From: Deltaproteobacteria bacterium
Lineage (GTDB): Bacteria > Myxococcota_A > Polyangia > Polyangiales > JADJMO01
Direction: 5' to 3'
Length of the DNA stretch: 64,000 bases
NCBI GenBank assembly: GCA_025363655.1
Contig: JANYDK010000134.1
Span: forward strand, 1-64,000
Shown: piece by piece, positions 1 to 8,200 of the stretch
Numbering within the stretch: position 1 is the stretch's first letter
Layout: each line of letters starts with the position of its first letter
Translations under genes and position numbers: made by a program
The notes under the pieces: generated by a model
Database searches by the model: none
The model's input: only the letters and a program-made list of their open reading frames with translations
Told to the model about the DNA's origin: nothing

Positions 1-64
1 GGCGGAGGATACAGCTGTGCGGATCATAGAGCATCCGCGGCGTATGACCCTCGCCCGAGCTGGC

Positions 65-101
65 CAGGGCTCATCGACACTGCGGGAAAGCCCTGATTTT
101 T
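65..101 (+). terminator. Possible rho-independent terminator
   Basis: The arms CAGGGCT (65-71) and AGCCCTG (89-95) are perfectly complementary around a 17-base loop and are followed by ATTTTTCG. The T run lies on the plus strand, so it would end a plus-strand transcript entering from left of the window. The large loop weakens the call. Nothing else was recognised in positions 1-119. Confidence 0.4.
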
Positions 102-117
102 CGACGAATCCGACCTA

Positions 118-196
<79 letters not shown>

Positions 197-236
197 TCAG
201 GCTCCGAAGAACCTTCCTCCCGAAAGAGGGTGCGCA

Positions 237-265
237 AGCTCTCATGCCATGACCCCAGCTGTCAA
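237..265 (-). promoter_or_regulatory. Candidate promoter for tRNA-Pro
   Basis: On the minus strand TTGACA (265-260) is a perfect -35 box, lying 64 bases before the tRNA. It overlaps the TGA stop of the upstream acyltransferase. The hexamer 17 bases downstream (AGAGCT) is a poor -10, so the call rests on the -35 box and its position. Confidence 0.3.
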
Positions 266-1197
266 CACGTCCAGCGGTCATGCATCCAAATCCATCGCGT
301 GGGGTCCTGACGAATCGCCTCGCCGACCTGCTGCGCGATCGTCCTGGTCAGCGAAATTACCTGTTCTTCGCTGATTTCTCGCATCGGCGGCGCAGCGCCA
401 CGGAGGAGTCGGGCCTCGACCGCTTCGCGCCCGGCGATCGCCAAGACGATCGGAGCACCCGTTCGCAACGCTAGGCGGGCAGGGGCGGTCACGGCCTTCG
501 CCGGATGTCCGAGGAACAGCACCGTCGTCGAGGTCGCGCGCGTCTGCAAATCGACGAGGAACCCGGCGAGCTCGTTGCGCTTGAGGGCCCGCAGGAGCGC
601 GATCGGCGTCGCCGCGCCATCACGATCGACCGCACGCACGCCACGCGACGTCCGCAGCTTCGAGAGCACGTCGCGTTCGAGGCGCGGATCGTAGCTCGGC
701 TTCACGGGCGTGGTCAGCGGCAGCCCGGACTCGACGAGGAGGGCCGCCATCCGCTCCCACGCGCCGAAGTGTGCCGTGACGAGGACGACGCCACGTCCAT
801 GCACGCGCGCTTCGGCGAAGACCGCAGCGGCGGCGTCGGGCATCGCCAAACTTCGAGCCGCGCGCTCGCTCGTTCGGAAGAGCGTCACGGTGTCGCCGAG
901 GAGCCCGCCGAGCTCGACGAAGCACGCACGAGCCTTCACGCGAGCTTCACGAGACGGCAGCTCGAGGACGCGCTCGAGGTTGCCGATCGCCGTCCGTCGC
1001 GCACTCGCCGCGAAAAAGTAGACGAAGAACCCGACGAGCCGTCCGAGCGGAGACAACCAGCTTCGGGGGATGATCGAGACGCACGCCAACGCGCCGCGCG
1101 CCAAGACGTAGATGGCGTCGTTTTTTCGACGTCGTCTACGAGGCCAACTCGCGCGCGTGGCCGCGATGTCGTTGGGTGTCAGCCGAGTGTCGGCCAT
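262..1197 (-). CDS. Lysophospholipid/lipid A acyltransferase (LpxL/HtrB family)
   Basis: The 311-residue product fits the LpxL/HtrB family, inner-membrane enzymes that add a secondary acyl chain to lipid A or a related acceptor. Visible marks are a basic N-terminus, a hydrophobic segment near residues 30-63, the HX4E catalytic motif HFGAWE (about 143-148) and the terminal RWIWMHDRW typical of the family. Length matches the usual 290-320. The start ATG at 1197 lies two bases past the stop of the upstream lipoprotein gene, so the pair is probably one operon. Which acyl acceptor is used cannot be told; myxobacterial relatives are often loosely annotated. Confidence 0.85.
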   Translation of the reverse strand: MADTRLTPNDIAATRASWPRRRRRKNDAIYVLARGALACVSIIPRSWLSPLGRLVGFFVYFFAASARRTAIGNLERVLELPSREARVKARACFVELGGLLGDTVTLFRTSERAARSLAMPDAAAAVFAEARVHGRGVVLVTAHFGAWERMAALLVESGLPLTTPVKPSYDPRLERDVLSKLRTSRGVRAVDRDGAATPIALLRALKRNELAGFLVDLQTRATSTTVLFLGHPAKAVTAPARLALRTGAPIVLAIAGREAVEARLLRGAAPPMREISEEQVISLTRTIAQQVGEAIRQDPTRWIWMHDRWTC

Positions 1198-1198
1198 C

Positions 1199-1591
1199 TC
1201 ACGGCGCGTCGCATGGTGCGCAGGTGCTGGCGACCTGGGCCGAGGCTTGCCGATCGCGCTGCGTGGCGTCGAGACACTCTGGCGAGCTCGCCCTCACGCA
1301 GAGACGCGTGCGCGCGTGCGAGATGTGGCGAAGTGCCTCGCATGCGGACGCGCAATCTCCGGCGGCAACTGCGAGCTGCCGCTCTCCCGCATCGAGCTCC
1401 TCGGCTGCCGCCTTTCGTTCTTCCGGCGTGTCGGTCGGTGCCACGTTCGTCTCGGTGATCGGCGTCTTCGGGGCGGGCGCCGTGCCTGCTGGGTCGGCGC
1501 AACCGATCCAACACCCAAGGCTCCCGAGCGTCCCGAGAGTGATGACGAAAGGAAGCACCCGAGCCTGAATTCCGCAACGGCGGATGGACAT
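1199..1591 (-). CDS. Small Cys-containing lipoprotein, unknown function
   Basis: The 130-residue product begins with a basic end, a hydrophobic segment (about residues 11-26) and candidate lipidation cysteines C27 (GSLGC) and C31 (WIGC). A Pro/Ala/Thr-rich linker follows, then a C-terminal half with several Cys (ACEALRH, RLCVRA, PECLDA, CAPC) that looks like a small helical domain. ATG 1591 was chosen because it places the signal directly at the N-terminus; an in-frame start at 1846 would add an implausible Arg/Ser-rich extension. The stop is immediately before the acyltransferase start, suggesting co-transcription. No family was recognised. Confidence 0.65.
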   Translation of the reverse strand: MSIRRCGIQARVLPFVITLGTLGSLGCWIGCADPAGTAPAPKTPITETNVAPTDTPEERKAAAEELDAGERQLAVAAGDCASACEALRHISHARTRLCVRASSPECLDATQRDRQASAQVASTCAPCDAP

Positions 1592-1872
1592 CGTGGCGAC
1601 TCTAGGATTTTGTCGGCGCGACGACAAACCTGAGGGGTGAGGCGGCATGGCCATTTGAATCCCCGGGTGACCAAAGCCGTCCCCTCCACTGACATCCCCA
1701 CGAGCCCCGCATCGATCGTTCGACTCGCGAGGGCAAAACGGAAGGGCTAGACTGCTTTCGCCCCGCGCACTCGCCACGTAGGCACGCGGGGCCTCTCGCA
1801 ATGATGGATGATGTTTCGAATGCACCGTGGCCCTTCGGCCACCCAAGCTTAGTCAGCACAAGGAGGCTTTGG

Positions 1873-3198
1873 ATGCGTTACAGCAAGCAGCTTCGTACGG
1901 CGGTAGCCCTCGGCGGGCTCATGGGAGCTGCCTGGGCGCTCCCCAATTGCTCAGCCAAGGATCTGGCGAATGCCGCCAAGGGCTGCGATGGCCTCGACAC
2001 CAAGGCCAATCAGGCCGACGTGACGGTGAAGGCCTTCGCCGACGCCGCCGCCAAGCTCAAGGTCGCCGCGATCGCGCTCGAAGGACAATGGAAAGACGTC
2101 TGCAACGGCATCATGAAAGATGTCGATCCGACGTACGTCGCCAAGAGCGACGCTGCCGGTGCCTGCGCCGCCCTCAACGTGCGCGTCGCTGCCGCCCTCA
2201 AGAAGGGCGTGACGATCAGCCTCGAGGTCCAAGGCGGTTGCACGGCGAGCCTCGACGTCCAGGCCAACTGCGAAGCCGAGTGTACCGTCGCCGCCGCGTG
2301 CGACGTGAAGGCGAACTGCGAAGCGGGCAAGCTGGTCGTCGAATGCAACGGCAGCTGCGACGCCGAATGCGACATCCGCGCGCCGGAAGTCGCGTGCAAC
2401 GGCACCTGCGACGCCGACTGCACCGTCGACATCGCCGCCTCCTGCACCGGTCAGTGCGTCGGCACCTGTGAAGGTCCGAAGTGGACGGGCACCTGCGAGG
2501 CGGGCTGTTCGGCCACGTTCACGGGCACCTGCGGCGGCAACTGCGCCGGCAAGTGCGACGGCACCGCGACCGCCGGTTCGGCCGACGGCAACTGCGCCGG
2601 CAAGTGCGAAGGCACCTGCACCGCGAAGGCGAACGGCTCTTGCGAAGCCAAGTGCACCGGAAACTTCAACGGGCCCAGCTGCGCCGGCAGCTGCACGGGA
2701 AAGTGCACCGGCAAGGCGACGGGCACCTGCACCGGTACGTGCAGCGGCACCTGCACCACCAAGCCGGGCGCCGCGTCCTGCAAGGGAACCTGCCACGGCA
2801 AGTGCGGGGTCGAGACGTCTCCGCCGCGTTGCACGGGCTCGCTCAAGTGCTCGGTCGATGCCAAGTGCCAGTCGTCGTGCCAGGCGCAGGTCCAGGCCGA
2901 GGCGAAGTGCTCCGGTCACGCGAACTGGGTCATCACCGGCGACAAGCCGCTCTACGACGCCTTCATCAAGCACGAGGCCGAGGTCGGCGCCGCCTTCAAG
3001 GCGACCGCTGCTCTCGCCGATCCGATCCAGAAGACGCTCGCCTCGCTTGGTAGCGCGATCCAGGCCGTCGCCAGCCTCTCGGCTGCCGGTGGTGTCTGCA
3101 TCGCCACGTCGATCGCCGTCGCGGCCGACGTCCAGGCGAGCTTCAAGGTGAGCTTCCAGGCCAGCGCCACCGTCTCGGGCAACGCTTCGGCGAGCTGA
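1873..3198 (+). CDS. Secreted cysteine-rich CxxxC-repeat protein
   Basis: The 441-residue product has a signal peptide (hydrophobic stretch about residues 9-22, then ALPNCSA), an N-terminal helical region to about 120, a Cys-rich middle (about 123-346) and a C-terminal Ala-rich helical region with Val/Ser/Ala alternation at the end. The middle holds 38 Cys, mostly spaced CxxxC in units such as GTCxGxC, AGKCxGTC and GNCAGKC, with Gly, Thr, Lys and Ala between. ATG 1873 is preceded by AGGAGG at 1861, which fixes the start. A strong terminator follows. It is probably exported and either disulfide-bonded or metal-loaded; this is inference and the function is unknown. Confidence 0.85.
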   Translation: MRYSKQLRTAVALGGLMGAAWALPNCSAKDLANAAKGCDGLDTKANQADVTVKAFADAAAKLKVAAIALEGQWKDVCNGIMKDVDPTYVAKSDAAGACAALNVRVAAALKKGVTISLEVQGGCTASLDVQANCEAECTVAAACDVKANCEAGKLVVECNGSCDAECDIRAPEVACNGTCDADCTVDIAASCTGQCVGTCEGPKWTGTCEAGCSATFTGTCGGNCAGKCDGTATAGSADGNCAGKCEGTCTAKANGSCEAKCTGNFNGPSCAGSCTGKCTGKATGTCTGTCSGTCTTKPGAASCKGTCHGKCGVETSPPRCTGSLKCSVDAKCQSSCQAQVQAEAKCSGHANWVITGDKPLYDAFIKHEAEVGAAFKATAALADPIQKTLASLGSAIQAVASLSAAGGVCIATSIAVAADVQASFKVSFQASATVSGNASAS

Positions 3199-3222
3199 GA
3201 CGCGGTCAACGTCGAAAACGAA

Positions 3223-3262
3223 CGCGGCGCGGTCCCTTCGGGGAGCGCGCCGCGTGGTTTTT
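3223..3262 (+). terminator. Rho-independent terminator after the Cys-rich gene
   Basis: The arms CGCGGCGCG (3223-3231) and CGCGCCGCG (3246-3254) are perfectly complementary. The inner bases TCCC-TTCG-GGGA extend the stem to a TTCG tetraloop, and TGGTTTTT follows. It starts 25 bases after the stop codon. Confidence 0.85.
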
Positions 3263-3280
3263 GGGGCTCGAAAAACAGCT

Positions 3281-3317
3281 TCTCGTTTCGCCAAAGATTG
3301 CTTCGCAACTTTGGCCG
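3281..3317 (+). repeat. Dispersed stem-loop repeat, copy 1
   Basis: This intergenic element shares TCTCGTTTCGCC, AAGATTGCTTCGCAAC and GGCCG with a second copy at 19987-20022. The core folds as CCAAAG-A-TTGC-TTC-GCAA-CTTTGG (3291-3314), a ten-pair stem with one bulged A and a three-base loop. Similarity seems to fade after GGCCG. It sits between the terminator of the Cys-rich gene and the end of the convergent TerB-like gene. Confidence 0.6.
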
Positions 3318-3379
3318 CTTCGGTCAATCTCGCTCCGCTCGGTTGCCGAAGCTTCTCGAGCGAAGACACGAAGAGGAGC

Positions 3380-3772
3380 TCAGTCGAGGAGCTTGAGGTA
3401 CTTCTTCGCGCGGGCCGCGCTCGCCGCGCAGATGGCGTCGGCTTCTTCCTTGGGGATGCGCAAGTGCTTGGCGAGCGCCTCGAGGAATTCCTTCTCGCTC
3501 TCGGCCTGCTCGCCGTCGACGAACGACAGGAGCACGGCGTGCGACATCAGCATGCGGCGATCGTCCGAGGACAGATCGCTCAAGGGGATGTCGTCGATCT
3601 TCTTCGGGTCCTTGGCGTAGTCGTGGATGTTGGAGGTCTCTTCCTCGCTCGCACCGAAGGCGGCGAGGAGACCGTCGAGCGCTTGCTTCTCGGAGTCGGC
3701 GAAGACGCCGTCTGCCCAAGCGACGGCGACGAGACCTTTGAGAATGGCGACGTTCTGCTCATGCATCGACAT
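3380..3772 (-). CDS. TerB-like cytosolic protein
   Basis: The 130-residue all-helical product resembles TerB-type domains: KGLVAVAWADGVFADSEK near residues 12-29 and a second acidic repeat, SFVDGEQAESEKEFL, near 83-97. The paired xADGxxxxSEK/xxDGExxxSEK signature is typical of this fold and contributes metal-binding acidic residues in TerB. No tellurite-resistance cluster surrounds it, so a stress or metal role is only a guess. Two in-frame ATGs (3772, 3766) compete; the longer form is given. Confidence 0.75.
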   Translation of the reverse strand: MSMHEQNVAILKGLVAVAWADGVFADSEKQALDGLLAAFGASEEETSNIHDYAKDPKKIDDIPLSDLSSDDRRMLMSHAVLLSFVDGEQAESEKEFLEALAKHLRIPKEEADAICAASAARAKKYLKLLD

Positions 3773-3834
3773 AGGCGGAGAAAGTAACGCAAGAGACGGC
3801 GCTGGGCAAACGTCGAAGCGGACTTTTCGCGACC

Positions 3835-4869
3835 TCAGCGTCGAAGGAGCGCGCGCAGCTCGGGCTTGAGCGTCTCGAGGCCCGGCGCCTTCGACAGGAG
3901 CGCGGAGAACGGCTCGGGAGCCGCCAGCGTGTGCCAATAGAGGACGACGTCACCCGAGCGCCGCGCTCGCGCTTCGACCAGAGCACCGGCGAAGGTCTTT
4001 GCGGTGTAGGTCGGATCGAGCACCAGCTCGTCGGTGATGGCGAGACGCGTCGCCTCGTCTCCCGCCGGCGTCGAGTGTCCGTAGCCGCCTCCGAGCTGCG
4101 CGCGCACGACCCGGAGCGAGCGGCTGAGCGTGGCGATCGAAGCGCGTCGCAACGGCTCGCGCAGTTTGCGTCGCACGGCTAGCGCGAGGGCGAGCGTCGC
4201 CGGACCGGAAGAAAGCGGTGGATCGACGACCTGCACTGCTAGGAGCTCGATCGGAAGTGCACCCTGTGGGGTCGGCGCCAAAAGCCCTTCGCGCAAGAGA
4301 CCGACGAGGAGACCCGCGGCCGTTCCGCCGCTGCCGAGCGCGACGACGATCACGGTCGGCCTCGGCATGTCGCCACGGGCGATTTGTCGCGCCAACTCGC
4401 GCGCCGCCTCGACGTACCCGAGAGAGCCACTCGCCGACGAGCCACCCGGCGGGATGAAATACGTGCCTTGGCCGATGCGACGGGCGAGCGCGAGCGGCAC
4501 GCCGGCGAACGAACCGACCGGATACGACTGGAGGCCGAGCCCTGCAGCCACGCGCGCGACCTGCTCGACATGAGGCGTCCACGGTTGCGGCGTGAGAATC
4601 GCGCCGACCTCGAACCCGGCGCGAGTTCCGAAGAGTGTCGTCGCCAGGACGTGGTGTGAGCCGACCGCGCCGATGGTGAGGAGTCGCTTCGCGCCTTTCG
4701 CCGTCGCCTCGTCGAGCAGGTGCTCGAGTTTGCGGATTTTGTTGCCGCCGTAGAGCGGGCTCGTGCGCTCGTCGTGCTTGCACCACAGCTGGACGCCCGA
4801 AGGCAACGCGGCGGCTCGCTCGACGTTCTCGAGCCGCGAGACCTTGGTCGGGTAGTCGCCGAGGAGCAC
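3835..4869 (-). CDS. PLP enzyme, ACC deaminase/D-cysteine desulfhydrase family
   Basis: The 344-residue product is a fold-type II pyridoxal-phosphate enzyme. The Schiff-base lysine is K44 in GGNKIRKLE, and the family motif TIGAVGSHH follows at about residues 65-73. A phosphate-binding glycine run (VALGSGGTAAG) lies near 177-187. Members either open the ring of 1-aminocyclopropane-1-carboxylate or break down D-cysteine to pyruvate, ammonia and sulfide. The substrate cannot be separated by eye. The gene is divergent from hisG and apparently stands alone. Confidence 0.85.
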   Translation of the reverse strand: MLLGDYPTKVSRLENVERAAALPSGVQLWCKHDERTSPLYGGNKIRKLEHLLDEATAKGAKRLLTIGAVGSHHVLATTLFGTRAGFEVGAILTPQPWTPHVEQVARVAAGLGLQSYPVGSFAGVPLALARRIGQGTYFIPPGGSSASGSLGYVEAARELARQIARGDMPRPTVIVVALGSGGTAAGLLVGLLREGLLAPTPQGALPIELLAVQVVDPPLSSGPATLALALAVRRKLREPLRRASIATLSRSLRVVRAQLGGGYGHSTPAGDEATRLAITDELVLDPTYTAKTFAGALVEARARRSGDVVLYWHTLAAPEPFSALLSKAPGLETLKPELRALLRR

Positions 4870-4971
4870 GGAGCTAGTTCACCACAAACTCGGGCCCGCC
4901 GATGCGCGTCGAGCGTTCCCACGCCGAGACGACGGTGGACGCGCGACGTCGATCGTACTTACCGCCAGAGA

Positions 4972-5640
4972 ATGGAGGGTTTGCCCCGAGCCGGACGTGA
5001 CGTCCTCACCCTCGCCGTGCCCAAGGGCCGGGTGCTTCGCGCGCTCGCGCCGCTCCTCGCCCGTGTCGGCGTCGATCCGGTCACCGTCCTCGGCGAAGGC
5101 GAAGACCGTCGTCTCATTCGCGAGGTGCCGGCGCTCGGCTGGCGGCTACTCTTGCTCAAGCCCGACGACGTGCCGACGTGGGTCGAATACGGCGCCGCCG
5201 ATCTCGGCGTGTGCGGTCGCGACGTGCTCCTCGAGCGCGGCTTCGATCTCTACCAACCGCTCGATCTCGGCGTCGGCCGCTGCCAGATGGTCGTCGCTAC
5301 GCGCCAAGGCATGAAGACGCTTCCCGATCCGCCACGCATCGCCACCAAGTATCCCCGTTGCGCCGCCGCTCACTTCGCCAGCAAGGGCATCCAGGCCGAG
5401 GTGATCTACGTACAGGGCTCCGTCGAGCTGGCGCCGCTCACCGGCCTCGCCGACGCAATCGTCGATCTCGTCGAGACGGGCGAGACGCTTCGGCAGAACG
5501 CTCTCGAGGTGCGCGAGGTCGTCTTCGACGTCAGCTCGGTGCTGGTCGCCAATCGCGCCGCGTACAAGCTCCGTGGCGCGCGGGCGCGGGCAGCCGTCGA
5601 AGCTTTCCGAGCCGCCTTCGATACCGAGAAATCACCCTAG
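4972..5640 (+). CDS. hisG: ATP phosphoribosyltransferase HisG (short form)
   Basis: This enzyme joins PRPP to ATP in the first step of histidine synthesis. The 222-residue product is the short form: LTLAVPKGRV at the N-terminus, the DLGVCGRDVL segment, and the PRPP-binding region EVIYVQGSVELAPLTGLADAIVDL near 143-166. There is no C-terminal ACT-like regulatory domain, so in most organisms this form needs HisZ as a partner; no hisZ or other his gene is in the window. ATG 4972 gives the family-typical N-terminus. No His-rich leader frame was found upstream. Confidence 0.93.
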   Translation: MEGLPRAGRDVLTLAVPKGRVLRALAPLLARVGVDPVTVLGEGEDRRLIREVPALGWRLLLLKPDDVPTWVEYGAADLGVCGRDVLLERGFDLYQPLDLGVGRCQMVVATRQGMKTLPDPPRIATKYPRCAAAHFASKGIQAEVIYVQGSVELAPLTGLADAIVDLVETGETLRQNALEVREVVFDVSSVLVANRAAYKLRGARARAAVEAFRAAFDTEKSP

Positions 5641-5670
5641 TCTCGGGACGTTTCGATATTTATATATTGG

Positions 5671-6774
5671 TTATGTGTCTCCGCCACGCGGCGGGTCGAC
5701 CTGCACGCAGACGTAGTCGAGGTGGAAGCTCTTGGTGAGCGCGGTCTCGACGCTCGAAGCGAGCGTGAGGCCGAATCCTGGCCTTGCGCGCACGTGCACC
5801 GTGAGCGCGTCATAGCCAGTGCCGAGCGTCCAGACCCGAAGGCGATGCACGCAATCGACGCCAGGCACCGCGGCCGCCACCTTCTCGATCGCCTCGACCG
5901 GGAGGTGGGCCGGGGCTGCTTCGAGGAGCACCACGCCAGCGTCGCGGATGAGCTTGAGCGCTCCGACGACGAGCAGCGCGGCGACGAAGAAGCTGGCGAT
6001 CGGATCGACGCTCGGAGGCGCGCCGAAGCGGATGGCCGCGGCGGCGATGAGCGCGACGAGCGCGCCGAGAGCGTCCCCGACGACGTGTAGCCACGCGCCA
6101 TGGACGTGGAGCGCCTTCGGCCTCTGCCCGACGTGAAGGTGCGGCGACTCGTGCACGTGTCCGTGTCCGTGGAGATCGCGATGGAGGAGGGTGGCGTTGA
6201 GCCCGTGCACCACCAGCGCCGACGCGGCGATGCCGAGCATGATTCCGGTGCGCGGCGTCGTGGTGCTCCCCAGCGCCTCGATGCCCTCGTGCACGATTTC
6301 CGCGGCGCCGAGCATCACGAGGACCGCGTTCACCAGCGCCGCCACCGCTTCGATGCGTCGCAATCCGAAGGTGAAGCGCGCGCTCGGTCGACGGTCGGCG
6401 AGCCGGAACGCGCTGTAGGCGATGCCGATCGCCGCGACGTCGGCGAGGAGGTGGATGGCGTCGGCCCGCAGCGCGTTGGAGTGTGCGTACGAGGCCGCGG
6501 CCATTTCGACGCCGAAGAACGTCAGCGTCAGCGCGAGGACATAGGGAAGCTTGGAGGCCGCCGCCGCATCGCCACGCGCATGGGCGTGTCCACCATCGGC
6601 GCGCTCGTCACGCGGATGATCGTGCGGGTGGTCGTGACCGTGGTCGTGACCGTGACCGTGGTCGTGTTCGTCATGCGCATTGCCATGCGGGTGTTCATGC
6701 GCGTGATCGTGCCCGCCGTGGGCGTGCCCGTCGTCGCCATCGCGCACGTGCGCGTCTTTCGCTGCCTTGTCCAC
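5671..6774 (-). CDS. Cation diffusion facilitator (CzcD/ZitB-type metal exporter)
   Basis: The product (about 367 residues) begins with a His/Asp/Gly-rich cytosolic tail with many HGHDH-type repeats (about residues 10-60), followed by about six membrane segments and a C-terminal cytosolic domain. The zinc-site pattern is present: HSNALRADAIHLLAD in one helix and HVVGDALG in the later one. Such proteins exchange protons for Zn, Co or Cd and protect against metal excess. No ATG exists at the N-terminus; GTG 6774, 18 bases after the upstream stop, was chosen, with GTG 6747 as alternative. It likely shares a transcript with the cNMP-binding gene. Confidence 0.88.
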   Translation of the reverse strand: MDKAAKDAHVRDGDDGHAHGGHDHAHEHPHGNAHDEHDHGHGHDHGHDHPHDHPRDERADGGHAHARGDAAAASKLPYVLALTLTFFGVEMAAASYAHSNALRADAIHLLADVAAIGIAYSAFRLADRRPSARFTFGLRRIEAVAALVNAVLVMLGAAEIVHEGIEALGSTTTPRTGIMLGIAASALVVHGLNATLLHRDLHGHGHVHESPHLHVGQRPKALHVHGAWLHVVGDALGALVALIAAAAIRFGAPPSVDPIASFFVAALLVVGALKLIRDAGVVLLEAAPAHLPVEAIEKVAAAVPGVDCVHRLRVWTLGTGYDALTVHVRARPGFGLTLASSVETALTKSFHLDYVCVQVDPPRGGDT

Positions 6775-6791
6775 GGTTTCGTCGAACGGGC

Positions 6792-8141
6792 CTAGACGAG
6801 CACGTAGTCGTCCGCGGAGGTGGCTTCCTGGGCCACGACGCTGGTCGTCTCTTCGTCGCGCTTCACGGCCAAATCGTAGAGCTCGGCGAGCAGGCGGGGA
6901 TGGGCGCGGAGCATCTCGTGGAAGCCGGTGCCAGAGAGGTGGAGCGTGACGGAGGGGTGCACGGCGACGACGTCGGCGTTGGCCGGACGACGGAGGATCA
7001 TCGCCACTTCGCCGACCACTTCGCCGGCGCCGAGCGTGGCGAGGACGAGCTTCTCGCCGCTCTCGTCGATGGTCACCGCTTCGACGTTGCCCGAGGCGAT
7101 GAGGTGGAGACCCGTTGCGGTCTCGCCGCGGCGAATCAGGTAGTCGCCCGCTTCGTAGGTGCGGGTCTCGAAGCTGCTGACGAGATCGACCCGTTCGTCG
7201 GGGGCGACAGCACGGAGCATCGGGCTCGTGCGGACGAGGTTCTGCAGCATGCGCTCGCGACAAAAGCTGGCGAGCTGCTCGCCGACCTCGGGCGCGCGCG
7301 TCGCCACCGTCTCGAGCTCTTCGACCTGCGCCGAGAGCACCAGCGAAGGACGGCTGGCGAGGACGCTGGCCGCACGCGGAGAGCGCGAAACGAGCGCCAT
7401 TTCCCCGAAGACCTGGCCGCTTTGGAGGCGCGCGAGGATGACGCCGTTGCGTTTCACCTCGAGCTCGCCGCGGGCGACGATGAACGCTTCGGTGCCGGGC
7501 AATCCTTCTTCGATGACGAGGCCGCCCGCCGGGATGACCCGCATCGCGAACGCTTCGATGAGCGCGCGCAGACCATCGCGGCTGAGCGACGAGAAGAGCG
7601 GCAAGCGCGGGATCATCGGCGGCGGCGAGCTCTCGCGCTCTTCCGAGACCGCGTCCTTGATGAGGCTGGTCGCCGAGCGGAGAATTTCGACGGCCTTGTT
7701 GAGGAGCGCGGGGCCCATCAGGAGCGAGGAGAGCGGCGGCAAATCGCGCTTCGGAGGAGGGGGCGGCGCCATCTGCGAGTCGTCGTCGAGACGCGGCGAG
7801 CCAGAGTGGAACGCGTCGGCGATGGCGTCGTAGGAGTCCGTGGCGTCGACGCCGAGATCTTTCAGGGTGACGCAGGCGGCGACCGCGAGCGGGAGAATTC
7901 CCGCGTCGATCGCCCGCACGACGCACGCCTCGAGACCTTCACGTGCGGGCTCACGACGACCGAGCTCGGCGAGCAATTGCGACACGAGGAGGAGCGCGGT
8001 CGGCATCTCCGGTTCGGCCTGCAGGGCGGCGGCGGCCCAACGCAACGCCGTCTCGGTCTCCCCGGCGAGACGCAAGGTCAGCGCACGATCGATCGGCGTT
8101 TCGCCGGCGTGCAGACCAGGTAGGGCAGGAGGCGAGCTCAC
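6792..8141 (-). CDS. Protein with two cyclic-nucleotide-binding domains
   Basis: The 449-residue product has an N-terminal helical, TPR-like region (about 15-100), a Pro-rich linker (MAPPPPPKRDLPP), and two cNMP-binding (CRP-type) beta-barrels at about 180-290 and 300-415. Both carry phosphate-binding-cassette-like loops (SGQVFGEMALVSRSPRAAS and GAGEVVGEVAMILRRPANA). There is no DNA-binding or catalytic domain, so it probably senses a nucleotide and acts through protein contacts. The Arg/Ala pattern of the first cassette is closest to a functional pocket; whether cAMP or cGMP binds is unknown. The metal exporter gene follows by 17 bases. Confidence 0.85.
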   Translation of the reverse strand: MSSPPALPGLHAGETPIDRALTLRLAGETETALRWAAAALQAEPEMPTALLLVSQLLAELGRREPAREGLEACVVRAIDAGILPLAVAACVTLKDLGVDATDSYDAIADAFHSGSPRLDDDSQMAPPPPPKRDLPPLSSLLMGPALLNKAVEILRSATSLIKDAVSEERESSPPPMIPRLPLFSSLSRDGLRALIEAFAMRVIPAGGLVIEEGLPGTEAFIVARGELEVKRNGVILARLQSGQVFGEMALVSRSPRAASVLASRPSLVLSAQVEELETVATRAPEVGEQLASFCRERMLQNLVRTSPMLRAVAPDERVDLVSSFETRTYEAGDYLIRRGETATGLHLIASGNVEAVTIDESGEKLVLATLGAGEVVGEVAMILRRPANADVVAVHPSVTLHLSGTGFHEMLRAHPRLLAELYDLAVKRDEETTSVVAQEATSADDYVLV

Positions 8142-8200
8142 GGCGTGGATCCTACCACCGGCATGTCCTGGTGTACCGATCGACCGCTACGCATGGCCCG

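Noticed and set aside
1951-3369. Minus-strand frame opposite the Cys-rich gene
   Set aside because: Shadow of the repeat gene, with Gly/Ala/Arg periodicity mirroring the CxxxC codons.
6775-7926. Very long N-terminal extension of the metal exporter
   Set aside because: The frame runs on as a shadow of the cNMP-binding gene; its composition is Arg/Ala-rich and unlike the exporter.
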